In this document: positions 52,976 to 61,539 of the stretch, in pieces
Position numbering within the stretch: position 1 is the stretch's first letter
How the letters are laid out: every line of letters begins with the position of its first letter
Assembly: GCF_900100755.1 (NCBI RefSeq)
Contig: NZ_FNCI01000001.1
Coordinates: forward strand, 1 to 64,000
DNA: 64,000 nt
Origin: Onishia taeanensis
GTDB taxonomy: Bacteria; Pseudomonadota; Gammaproteobacteria; Pseudomonadales; Halomonadaceae
Reading direction: 5' to 3'
Program-made: the position numbers and the translations under genes
The notes under the pieces: model-generated
The model's input: only the letters and a program-made list of their open reading frames with translations
Database searches by the model: none
What the model was told of the DNA's origin: nothing

Positions 52976-54670
52976 TTAGGAGGTTGGCTTTTCGGGCTCG
53001 CCTTCACGCTGGCGCTGCGGGTCCTTGATCCTGAAAACGGCGGCGTCGGAAGCTGGCAGTAGCTGTCGCTCGAGGATATGATCGGCGGCTTTCTCGGCGA
53101 TCATGATGGTCGGCGCATTGATATTGCCATTGGTCACGGTGGGCATGATCGAGGAGTCGACCACCCGCAGTCGTTCGATGCCACGAACGCGGCACTCGGG
53201 GTCGACCACCGCCATCTCGTCAGTCCCCATGCGACAGCTGCCGCAGGGGTGGTAGGCGGTTTCGGCGCTATTGGCGATCCACTCATCGACCGCTTCGTCG
53301 CTGACCACGTCCTTCCCTGGCGATAGCTCGTCGCCGCGATAGGCATCGAGGGCCGGTTGGGCGAAGATTTCTCGGGTCAGGCGCAGGCCGTTCCGGTAGG
53401 CCTGCTTGTCTTCTTCTTCGTGCAGGTAGTTGAAGAAGATCTTGGGGGGAGCGGCGGGGTCGGAGGAGGCGAGCTTTACCCAGCCGCGGCTCTTGGGCTT
53501 GTTGGCGCCCAGGTGCACCTGAAAGCCGTGCCCCTTGGCGGCGCTGGAGCCATCGTAGGCGATGGCGCCGGGCAGGAAGTGATACTGCAGGTCTGGCCAC
53601 TCAAGGCCCGGGCGGCTGCGAATATAGCCGTTGGATTCGAAGTGGTTGGTTGCCCCTAGGCCTGATTTGAACGCCAGCCAGCGCAGGCCAATCAGTGCCT
53701 GGCCGACGGGGTTGAGCCAGCCATTGAGGGTGATCTTCTGCTTGCAGCTTTGCTGGACCCAGACCTCGAGATGGTCGTGCAGGTTCTGGCCCACGCCCGG
53801 CAGGTCGTGGATGACCTCGATGCCGTGCTCCTCGAGGTGCTCGGCGGGACCGATGCCCGAGAGCATCAACAGCTTCGGTGAGTTGAAGGCGCTGGCAGAG
53901 AGAATGACCTCACGACGGGCCTGGACCCGATACGTCTTGCCGCTTTGTTCGTATTCAACGCCGACGGCTCGCTTGCCCTCGAAGAGGATGCGCTTGGTCA
54001 GGGCGTGCATTTCCAACTGCAGATTGTCTCGGCTGAGGGCCGGCTTCAGATAGGCATTGGCGGTCGAGCAGCGCACCCCGTCACGCACCGTCATGTCCAT
54101 GCGGCAGAAGCCTTCCTGGCGATAGCCGTTGTAGTCCTGAGTCTCGCCGTAGCCTGCCTGGCGGCCTGCCTCAATGAAGGCCTTGTAGAGCGGGTTCTGC
54201 ATATTATTGCCGTTGCATACGCCAAGCAGGCCCTTGCCGGAGCGGTAGTCATCATCGCCATACAGGCAGCCTTCGGCACGCTTGAAGTAGGGCAACACGT
54301 CGGCATAGCTCCAGCCGTCGGCGCCGAGTTCGGCCCATTCCTGGTAATCGCCGGCACAGCCGCGCACGTAGGCCATGCCATTTATCGAAGAGGAACCGCC
54401 AATCACCTTGCCTCGCGCCTGATGCAGGCTGCGCCCATTGAGGCCAGGCTCGGGCTCGGTGTGAAATCCCCAATCGAAGCGCGGCTTGTTCAGCGGGATC
54501 GAGAAAGCGGTGGGCATCTGGATGAAGATGGAATTGTCCTTGCCGCCAAACTCCAGTACCAGTACCTCCAGGTCGCTCTCGGCGCTGAGGCGGTTGGCCA
54601 GTACCGAGCCCGCTGAGCCGGCGCCGACGATCACGTAATCAACGCTTCGGTCGAAGGGTTCTTGACTCAT
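52976..54670 (-). CDS. betA: Choline dehydrogenase-like GMC flavoprotein
   Basis: A 564-residue GMC oxidoreductase. The FAD fold is VDYVIVGAGSAGSVLANRLS; GKVIGGSSSINGMAYVRG and SASAFNSPKLLMLSGIGP are the two GMC signatures; the C-terminus has YHPCGSCRMG (substrate-binding His) and GNINAPTIMIAEKAAD. The length fits BetA (about 556). Choline dehydrogenase oxidises choline to betaine aldehyde at the membrane. AAGGAG lies before the start. It follows the BCCT transporter on the same strand; betaine aldehyde dehydrogenase and BetI are not in the window. Some relatives act on other alcohols. Confidence 0.9.
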   Translation of the reverse strand: MSQEPFDRSVDYVIVGAGSAGSVLANRLSAESDLEVLVLEFGGKDNSIFIQMPTAFSIPLNKPRFDWGFHTEPEPGLNGRSLHQARGKVIGGSSSINGMAYVRGCAGDYQEWAELGADGWSYADVLPYFKRAEGCLYGDDDYRSGKGLLGVCNGNNMQNPLYKAFIEAGRQAGYGETQDYNGYRQEGFCRMDMTVRDGVRCSTANAYLKPALSRDNLQLEMHALTKRILFEGKRAVGVEYEQSGKTYRVQARREVILSASAFNSPKLLMLSGIGPAEHLEEHGIEVIHDLPGVGQNLHDHLEVWVQQSCKQKITLNGWLNPVGQALIGLRWLAFKSGLGATNHFESNGYIRSRPGLEWPDLQYHFLPGAIAYDGSSAAKGHGFQVHLGANKPKSRGWVKLASSDPAAPPKIFFNYLHEEEDKQAYRNGLRLTREIFAQPALDAYRGDELSPGKDVVSDEAVDEWIANSAETAYHPCGSCRMGTDEMAVVDPECRVRGIERLRVVDSSIMPTVTNGNINAPTIMIAEKAADHILERQLLPASDAAVFRIKDPQRQREGEPEKPTS

Positions 54671-54721
54671 TTCATCGCTCCTTGGGCCTGAGATCTTGCG
54701 TGGCGTGATCCTGGGTACCGA

Positions 54722-56794
54722 TCAGCGTCCTGCGGAGGCCGGGTCGTCTGGCATCACGGTATGGGTGCCGGGCTGCTCGCGCTGGATATGCAGGAACAGC
54801 AGGTGGCGCTCGTACTGGTCGAGGATATCCGCAATCAACTGTTCCTGGCTGTAGCCATAGACATCATAGCCCTGTCCTCCCTCGATGATATGTACCTCAA
54901 GCCGGTAGTAATGGGTGCCGGCATGGGTGTCGCGAATCGAGAAGGCCGGCATGGCACACTGGCGAGGCCATACCTGATAGGTGAAGTCCTGCTCGCCGCC
55001 GAGGCCCACGTTCAGTTCCAGGTGTTCCTCTGCCGCATCGCCCTCGACTAGCGTCACCGGGTAACCCTGATCGCTCAAGACGTCGCGGATCTCCTCCATG
55101 GCCGGCTTGACCGTGTCGCCGAGGAAGCGGCTGACCTGCTCGCGGCTGGCGAAACTCAAGGCGCGACTCAGTCGCTGATGCCAGTTGCGGTGGGCGCTTT
55201 CACCGGGAAGGGTTCGCCCCGAGAGATGGCCCGCCATGCTGCGCTGCAGACTGTCTTCCTTGAGGCCTTCCACCTTCAGTGCCTTGTAGAGGCCCAGCAT
55301 CATCAGAAAGAGCACGAAGGCGAAGGGCAGGCCGGTGATGACCACCGCACTCTGCAGCGCGCCCAGGCCGCCGGCCATCAGCAGCGCCAGGGTCAGCACC
55401 CCGATGATGGCGGCCCACAGCACCCGCATCCAGGCCGGGGCATCATGATTGGGATCACGCAGGATCGAGGTCAGGTTGGAGAGCACCAGCGACCCCGAGT
55501 CGCCAGAGGTCACGAAGAAGACGATCGCCAGCAGGGTCACGACCACCGTGGTCAGGCCGACCCAGGGCACATTCTGCAGGAACAGATAGATCGCCGAGCC
55601 GGGATTGTTCATGGCCTGTTCGCCGAAATCCGCCACGCCGGTGCCGTTCATCACCATGTCGATGGCGCTGTTACCCATGATCGACATCCAGGCCATCATG
55701 AAGGCCAGCGGCAGGATCAGGGTGCCGGCGACGAACTGACGGATGGTGCGTCCTCGGGAGATGCGGGCCAGGAATAGCCCCACGAAGGGACCCCAGGCGA
55801 TCCACCAGGCCCAGAAGAACACCGTCCAGCCGTTGAGCCAGTCGGTGGGAGGATCGAAGGCGTAGGTGTTCATCGACAGGGAGATGAAGTGGGACAGGTA
55901 GTCGCCCACGTTCATCACCAGGGCATTGAGCAGGAACAGGGTCTTGCCGGTGAACAGCACGAACAGCAGCAACAAAAGGGCCAGCAGCATGTTGAACTCG
56001 GAGAGCCGACGGATGCCCTTGTCGACCCCGGTCACGGCGGAAATCGCCGAGAAGATCACGATCAGCACCGCCAGCACCGCCTGGGTGGTGGTATTTTCCG
56101 GCAGGCCAAACATGTAGCTCAGGCCGAAATTGAGCTGGATAATGCCGATGCCGAGGCTGGTGGCGATACCGAACAGGGTGCCGAGCACGGCGGCGATGTC
56201 GACGCTATGGCCGATGGCGCCATGGATGCGCTTGCCGAATATCGGGTATAGCGCGCTGCGAATGGTCAGCGGCAGGCCGTGGCGATAGCTGAAGAAGGCC
56301 AATGACATGCCCACCAGCGTGTAGACGCCCCAGCCGGATAGGCCCCAGTGCAGGAAGGTCAGTTCCATGGCGCGTCGTGCCGCCGCCACGGTAGCGGGGT
56401 CGCCATCGGGTGGCGCCAGGAACTGGGTCACCGGCTCGGCGATGCAGAAAAAGATCAAGTCGATGCCGATGCCGGCCGAAAACAGCATGGCGGCCCAGGT
56501 CACTATGTTGAAGTCTGGTGTGGAGTGCGCCGGGCCGAGTCGCAGCTTGCCCAATCGCGAGGTAGCGATGGCGATCACGAATACCAGATAGGCCACCACC
56601 GCGACGAAGTAGAACCAGCCAAAGGTATCCGAGATCCAGCTCAGCACGGCATTGATGGCCGCGCTGGCGGAGTCGGTGAAGAGCATCGTCCACAGCGCGA
56701 AGGCCACGATACCGATGGCCGAGCCATAGAAAACGATGGGGTTGATACGGTCCTTGTGAACCTCTGTCTGCACGTCATCCGGGGCGGTTGCCAT
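54722..56794 (-). CDS. betT: BCCT-family choline/betaine transporter (BetT-like)
   Basis: A 690-residue carrier with 12 hydrophobic helices and a long C-terminal cytoplasmic domain (about 520-690), the size and layout of osmoregulated BetT. Signatures include YFVAVVAYLVFVIAIA, HWGLSGWGVYTLVGMSLAFF, WTVFFWAWWIAWGPFVGLFLARISRGRT (in part WAWWIAWGPFVGLFLARIS) and FFVTSGDSGSLVLSNL. The start at 56794 has AGGAG upstream. Given the choline dehydrogenase next to it, choline is the likely substrate. Confidence 0.92.
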   Translation of the reverse strand: MATAPDDVQTEVHKDRINPIVFYGSAIGIVAFALWTMLFTDSASAAINAVLSWISDTFGWFYFVAVVAYLVFVIAIATSRLGKLRLGPAHSTPDFNIVTWAAMLFSAGIGIDLIFFCIAEPVTQFLAPPDGDPATVAAARRAMELTFLHWGLSGWGVYTLVGMSLAFFSYRHGLPLTIRSALYPIFGKRIHGAIGHSVDIAAVLGTLFGIATSLGIGIIQLNFGLSYMFGLPENTTTQAVLAVLIVIFSAISAVTGVDKGIRRLSEFNMLLALLLLLFVLFTGKTLFLLNALVMNVGDYLSHFISLSMNTYAFDPPTDWLNGWTVFFWAWWIAWGPFVGLFLARISRGRTIRQFVAGTLILPLAFMMAWMSIMGNSAIDMVMNGTGVADFGEQAMNNPGSAIYLFLQNVPWVGLTTVVVTLLAIVFFVTSGDSGSLVLSNLTSILRDPNHDAPAWMRVLWAAIIGVLTLALLMAGGLGALQSAVVITGLPFAFVLFLMMLGLYKALKVEGLKEDSLQRSMAGHLSGRTLPGESAHRNWHQRLSRALSFASREQVSRFLGDTVKPAMEEIRDVLSDQGYPVTLVEGDAAEEHLELNVGLGGEQDFTYQVWPRQCAMPAFSIRDTHAGTHYYRLEVHIIEGGQGYDVYGYSQEQLIADILDQYERHLLFLHIQREQPGTHTVMPDDPASAGR

Positions 56795-57189
56795 ATTCAA
56801 CTCCTGGCCGAAGAGGGAATACCCTTCAACAGCGGCGGCAGTGATGCGTTAGTGCCGGTTGGGTAGCCGTGATAACGCATCAAGGCGGCAGTGGTGGCGA
56901 AAGGGATGCCGATAAACGCCCGCGTAGCATCACCAAGACAGTGATGCCGCTCGCAGCAGTGGTCGCTCAGTATCCAATGCATCTGGCTGTTATGAGGTAT
57001 AGATGCTGAGAGTGAGCACGTACAAACGTTGTGACTCTTATTCTTTCAACGTTACTGGCGGGTTCTTGCCATCGCTGTGTTGTATCTGCCATGCGCGTCG
57101 CGGCCCGCTGCGTTCGAGGCCTGACGGTGTGCCGTGATGATGTCGTATCATGCTGAAAATTCAGGTACTGCGGCGGACAAGGAAGCCTC
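56795..57189. other. 395-base intergenic stretch between betT and the ZIP-like gene
   Basis: Divergent intergenic region. I see no gene, no strong palindrome and no operator I can name. It must hold the betT promoter and the promoter of the 57190 gene. AAGGAAG before 57190 is the only clear element. Confidence 0.5.
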
Positions 57190-57903
57190 ATGATCGATTT
57201 GCTGCTGTTGGTGGTGGTCACCTTGATGGCGGGTTTGGCCATGCCCTTGGGCGCCTATCTCGCCCGTATCGAACATATCCGGCCAAGCTGGCTGGAGCAG
57301 GAGCTTCGCCATAGTGTGCTTGCCTTCGGCGGCGGTACCCTGCTGTCCGCGGTAGCGCTGGTCCTGGTGCCCGATGGCATTGAGTTCACCACCGCGCCAC
57401 TGGCGGCACTATATCTGTTGCTGGGTGGGGTGATATTCATGCTCATCGACATGGCGATGCTGCGCTGGCAACTGCCGGCCAGTCAGTTTTTGGCCATGCT
57501 GTTGGACTTTATTCCAGAGTCGATCGTCGTTGGCGCTATCTTCGCCATCCGGCCAGAAGAGGCCATGCTGATTGCCGCGCTGATCGCCTTGCAGAACCTT
57601 CCCGAGGCGTTCAATGCTTATCGAGAGTTCATGCAGTCTGGGCATTTTGGCGCCCGTCGCGTCATCACCATTTTTTCCCTGATGGCGCTGCTAGGCCCGC
57701 TGGCGGGGCTTTCAAGCTACCTGTGGCTCGTTGATGATGGAGGCTTCGTGGGCGCCATCATGCTGGTGGCCTCGGGTGGCATCCTCTATTCCATCTTCCA
57801 GGACATCGCCCCGGGCGTCAGGCTGGAAAAACACTGGGCGCCGCCGATGGGCGCGGTGCTGGGATTCGTGTTGGGTGTGGTGGGGTTGATGGTGATCAGC
57901 TGA
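57190..57903 (+). CDS. ZIP-like metal transporter family membrane protein
   Basis: A 237-residue protein with about eight hydrophobic segments. LDFIPESIVVGAIFA (about 107-121) and ALQNLPEAFNAYREF (about 140-154) correspond in position and form to the metal-binding helices of ZIP transporters, though the usual HNxPEG is altered (DFIPES). Metal transport is therefore plausible but the altered site makes the substrate uncertain. AAGGAAG lies upstream. A TrkH gene follows after about 90 bases. Confidence 0.72.
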   Translation: MIDLLLLVVVTLMAGLAMPLGAYLARIEHIRPSWLEQELRHSVLAFGGGTLLSAVALVLVPDGIEFTTAPLAALYLLLGGVIFMLIDMAMLRWQLPASQFLAMLLDFIPESIVVGAIFAIRPEEAMLIAALIALQNLPEAFNAYREFMQSGHFGARRVITIFSLMALLGPLAGLSSYLWLVDDGGFVGAIMLVASGGILYSIFQDIAPGVRLEKHWAPPMGAVLGFVLGVVGLMVIS

Positions 57904-57995
57904 CCCATAGGGTCACGATGGGCGCTTTGGGGCGGGCATTTCATGGGCGGGCATGTTTATATCGCCCATTGATTCATAAGGAGGTGAAAAGCGTC

Positions 57996-59486
57996 ATGTC
58001 CACGATGGCGGGAGCGACCGAAACGATTCGCCAGTGGGGGCGAGGCTGGGCGCCAGTATGCAAGGTCATGGCAGTGCTGTGGCTGGTGTTGGCCGCCTTC
58101 ATGACGGTGCCCTGGATCGTGCTGCTGTTCGAGCAGGACCCCGACGCCGAGGCCTTTGCGCTATCCATCGGCATCGTGCTTGGCCTGGTGGCGGTGACGG
58201 GGTTCGTGACGCGACGCACTCGGGTGTCGCTCAAGACCTGGCAGATGTTCGTGGTGACTACTCTGAGCTGGGCCTCGATCAGCGGCCTAGCCAGTTTACC
58301 GCTGGTGCTGGGCGCGCCACAGCTGAGCTTTACCAACGCGGTCTTCGAGTCGGTCTCGGCCATCACCACCACAGGGTCGACGGTGCTGGTGGGCATCGAG
58401 GGGCTGTCCGATGGCCTCAAGCTGTGGCGGGGCATCATGCAGTGGCTTGGCGGCATCGGCATCATCGTGATGGGTATCGCCATCCTGCCTTTTCTCAAGG
58501 TCGGTGGCATGCGCCTGTTTCATACCGAATCTTCCGACTGGTCGGAGAAGGTCATGCCGCGCACCGGCGGCATCGCCAAGGCAACCCTGGGCGTTTACTG
58601 CGGCTTTACCCTGCTGGCCGTGATCAGTTACTGGCTGGGAGGCATGCTGCCGGTGGATGCGGTGGTTCATGCCATGTCATCGATGTCCACGGGGGGCTTT
58701 GCCAACTCCGATGCGTCCTTCGGCGCCTATGCCGATCGGCCACTGCTGCTGTGGATGGCCAGTCTGTTCATGCTGTGTGGAGCCTTGCCGTTCGTGCTCT
58801 ATATCCGCGCCTTGCGCGGCATGCCCATGGCAATGTGGCGTGATCAGCAGGTGCGAGGTCTGCTGGGCTTTCTGACGGCCGTTATTCTGCTGCTGACCGT
58901 GTGGCGCGCTTGGCATGGGACGCCGTTTTTCGAATCCTTGACCCAGGTCGCCTTCAACGTGATCTCCGTGGTCACCACCACGGGCTATGCCGCGGATGAC
59001 TATACCCAGTGGGGGCCGCTGGCGGTGGTCGCCTTCTTCTACCTGACCTTCGTCGGCGGCTGCAGCGGCTCGACCAGCGGTGGACTCAAGATATTTCGCT
59101 TTCAGGTGGCAAGCGTGATGCTGCGCAACCAGCTGCGCTTCTTGATCCATGCCAGCGGCGTCTTTGGTTCACGCTACAATGGGCAGGTGCTGACCGATGA
59201 CATCACCCGCGGCGTGGTCGCCTTCTCGTTTTTCTTCTTCATGACCATCGCCGGCCTGGCGCTGGGGTTGTCGTTGCTGGGACTGGACCTAGTGACGGCG
59301 CTCTCCGGGGCGGCGACGGCGGTGGCCAACGTCGGCCCGGGGCTTGGCGATATCATCGGGCCATCGGGCAACTTCGCGTCCCTGCCGGATACCGCCAAAT
59401 GGCTGCTGTGCCTCGGCATGCTGATGGGGCGCCTGGAAATCCTGACCGTGTTGGTGCTGCTGACGCCGCTATTCTGGCGTGGCTGA
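57996..59486 (+). CDS. TrkH/TrkI-type potassium uptake protein
   Basis: A 496-residue membrane subunit of the Trk K+ uptake system. Four selectivity-filter loops are visible: SAITTTGSTVL, SSMSTGGFANSD, SVVTTTGYAADD and AVANVGPGLGD. The start at 57996 (MSTMAGATE) has AAGGAGGTG upstream. In Halomonas, TrkH and TrkI are the K+ carriers used during salt stress. The NAD-binding partner TrkA is not in the window. Na+ rather than K+ transport cannot be excluded. Confidence 0.92.
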   Translation: MSTMAGATETIRQWGRGWAPVCKVMAVLWLVLAAFMTVPWIVLLFEQDPDAEAFALSIGIVLGLVAVTGFVTRRTRVSLKTWQMFVVTTLSWASISGLASLPLVLGAPQLSFTNAVFESVSAITTTGSTVLVGIEGLSDGLKLWRGIMQWLGGIGIIVMGIAILPFLKVGGMRLFHTESSDWSEKVMPRTGGIAKATLGVYCGFTLLAVISYWLGGMLPVDAVVHAMSSMSTGGFANSDASFGAYADRPLLLWMASLFMLCGALPFVLYIRALRGMPMAMWRDQQVRGLLGFLTAVILLLTVWRAWHGTPFFESLTQVAFNVISVVTTTGYAADDYTQWGPLAVVAFFYLTFVGGCSGSTSGGLKIFRFQVASVMLRNQLRFLIHASGVFGSRYNGQVLTDDITRGVVAFSFFFFMTIAGLALGLSLLGLDLVTALSGAATAVANVGPGLGDIIGPSGNFASLPDTAKWLLCLGMLMGRLEILTVLVLLTPLFWRG

Positions 59487-59659
59487 GTGGGTAAGACCGG
59501 CAGCGAAACCGGGCGACAAACGCGGCAAATGCGTTCTCGCCCGTGGTAATGCCGGGCTTTCGGGTATACCTTTTGCATCTTTCAGGGCATAGGGCCTTAC
59601 CGGGCCTGAGCTCATGTCGGCATACCCTACCCGGGCAGCCGCGTATCAGGAGATCACCC

Positions 59660-60238
59660 ATGTCTACCGAACCCGTCACCCTGATGGTGGCACGCCGCGT
59701 GGCGCGCGGCCGCTACCGTGATTTCACCACCTGGCTCGACGAGGGCCGCGAATTGGCCTGCGACTATCCCGGCTATCTGGGCTCCGGGGTGTTGGCGCCG
59801 CCCCATGGCGACGACGAGTATCAGATCATCTTCCGTTTCGCGGATGCCCAGACCATGCGCGCCTGGGAGCACTCGGCATCGCGCCGTGCCTGGCTTGGCC
59901 GCGGTGAGGGACTCTATGAGTCGCCCCAGGAATATCGGGCCACCGGGATTGACTCCTGGTTCCAGGACGCCCAGGGCAATACTCCGCCGCGCTGGAAGCA
60001 GGCGGTAGCGATCTGGCTGGCGTTCTTCCCGGTGTCGCTGATGTTTCAGGCCTTGTTTGGGCACTGGTTAGCCGGTCTGCCGCTGGTGCCGCGAGTGCTG
60101 GTCACAACCCTGTTGCTGACGCCGGTGATGGTGTTTTTGTTCATTCCGCTTTCCACGCGTTTGCTGGCGCCTTGGTTACACGGTGAGGTGACTATAATGG
60201 CGCGGCTGGCCCGCTTGTTGCCCCATCACCGCGCATGA
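59660..60238 (+). CDS. Antibiotic-biosynthesis-monooxygenase-like protein with a membrane tail
   Basis: A 192-residue protein. The N-terminal half (about 1-100) has the ABM ferredoxin-like fold pattern: VTLMVARRVARGRYRDFTTW, LACDYPGYLGSGVLAPP and YQIIFRFADAQTMRAWEHS. The C-terminal half has two or more hydrophobic segments (WKQAVAIWLAFFPVSLMFQ and LVPRVLVTTLLLTPVMVFLFIP, in part), so it is membrane-anchored. The family fits DUF/ABM proteins of unknown role. AGGAGATC lies upstream. Confidence 0.75.
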   Translation: MSTEPVTLMVARRVARGRYRDFTTWLDEGRELACDYPGYLGSGVLAPPHGDDEYQIIFRFADAQTMRAWEHSASRRAWLGRGEGLYESPQEYRATGIDSWFQDAQGNTPPRWKQAVAIWLAFFPVSLMFQALFGHWLAGLPLVPRVLVTTLLLTPVMVFLFIPLSTRLLAPWLHGEVTIMARLARLLPHHRA

Positions 60239-60339
60239 AGAGAGGCGGGCGGCTGCGCCATTCCGGGCGAGTTTTCGCATTGTTAGCCTGGCCAGGCGCG
60301 GCATACACTCGGGATATATGTGCCTGACGAGTGCCTGCC

Positions 60340-61539
60340 ATGACCGAACTCTCTGTTGATGCTACCGAGGCGCGTCCCCGCTCCGCCGATGAGGAACCTC
60401 TGCGGGTTGCCTTCAGTGAGGCCGATGATCCGGGTGCCGCCGCCAACGAGCTGGCGGCGACGCTTCGTCATCCGCAACTGGGCTGCGTGCTGTTCTTTTG
60501 TAGCGCCGAGTATGATCTCGACGCGCTAGGGCAGTCCTTGGGCGAGGCCTTCGGCGTGGTGGCTGTGGTCGGCTGTACCACCGCCGGCGAGATTACGCCT
60601 CTGGGCTACGGGCGCGGCTGCATCGTGGCGATCGGCTTCGATCAGCGCCACTTTTCGGTATCCCAGGCGTTGATCAGCGATCTTGAAGGCTTCGATTTGA
60701 TCGGCGCCCAGCGTTTGACGGCCCACTTACTGGATGACTGCCGGCGCCAGGCCTTGGCGCCGGTGGGCGGCCACAGCTTTGCGCTAACGCTGCTCGATGG
60801 GCTGTCCAGCAGTGAGGAGCAGGTGTTGGCAAGCCTGGATGCGGCGCTTGGCAGTATTCCGAGTTTTGGCGGCTCGGCCGGGGACGACAATCGGCTGGCG
60901 CATACCCATGTCTTCTATCAGGGGCATTTCCACAGTCAGGCGGCGGTGGTAGTGATGATCAACACCCGACTGCCTTTCGAGGTCTTCACCACCCACCATC
61001 TGCGGCCGCGAGGCGAGAAGCTCGTGGTGACCCATGCCGATCACGAGTGTCGGCGGGTCATGGAGCTCAATGCCGCACCGGCCGCCGAGGAATACGCGCG
61101 GCTGGTCGGATGTGCCGTCGAGGATCTCGACGAGCAGGTGTTCGCCCGCGTGCCCCTGGCGGTGCGTATTGGCGATAGCTACTATGTGCGCTCGATTCAG
61201 CGGGTCAACGACGACGGCAGCCTGACCTTCTACTGCGCGGTGGAACACGGCATCGTGCTGACCGCCATGCAGCCCGCACCGATTCTCGAGGACCTGGATG
61301 CGGTGTTTGCCGCCTTGCGGGAGCGCCTGGGCGAGCCTCAGCTAATTATCGGCTGCGACTGCTTCTTGCGCCGTCTCGAGATCGAGATGCTCGGCCAGAC
61401 CGCCTTGGCCTCGCAACGGCTGCGGGAACAGCGGGTGATTGGCTTCAATACCTACGGGGAGCAGCACCATGGCATGCACGTCAACCAGACCTTCACTGGG
61501 GTTGTCATTGGGCGATCCGGAGGAACCCGAGGCGTCTGA
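60340..61539 (+). CDS. FIST domain sensory protein (NosP-like)
   Basis: A 399-residue soluble protein with an N-terminal FIST domain (VLFFCSAEYDLDALGQSL, VVGCTTAGEITPLGYGRG, IPSFGGSAGDD) and a C-terminal FIST_C domain (LIIGCDCFLRRLEIEMLGQ). FIST proteins of the NosP type bind heme and sense nitric oxide and act with NahK-like kinases. The ligand here is inferred from the neighbour only. The 3' end overlaps the kinase gene by 71 bases. An alternative start is GTG 60331. Confidence 0.85.
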   Translation: MTELSVDATEARPRSADEEPLRVAFSEADDPGAAANELAATLRHPQLGCVLFFCSAEYDLDALGQSLGEAFGVVAVVGCTTAGEITPLGYGRGCIVAIGFDQRHFSVSQALISDLEGFDLIGAQRLTAHLLDDCRRQALAPVGGHSFALTLLDGLSSSEEQVLASLDAALGSIPSFGGSAGDDNRLAHTHVFYQGHFHSQAAVVVMINTRLPFEVFTTHHLRPRGEKLVVTHADHECRRVMELNAAPAAEEYARLVGCAVEDLDEQVFARVPLAVRIGDSYYVRSIQRVNDDGSLTFYCAVEHGIVLTAMQPAPILEDLDAVFAALRERLGEPQLIIGCDCFLRRLEIEMLGQTALASQRLREQRVIGFNTYGEQHHGMHVNQTFTGVVIGRSGGTRGV

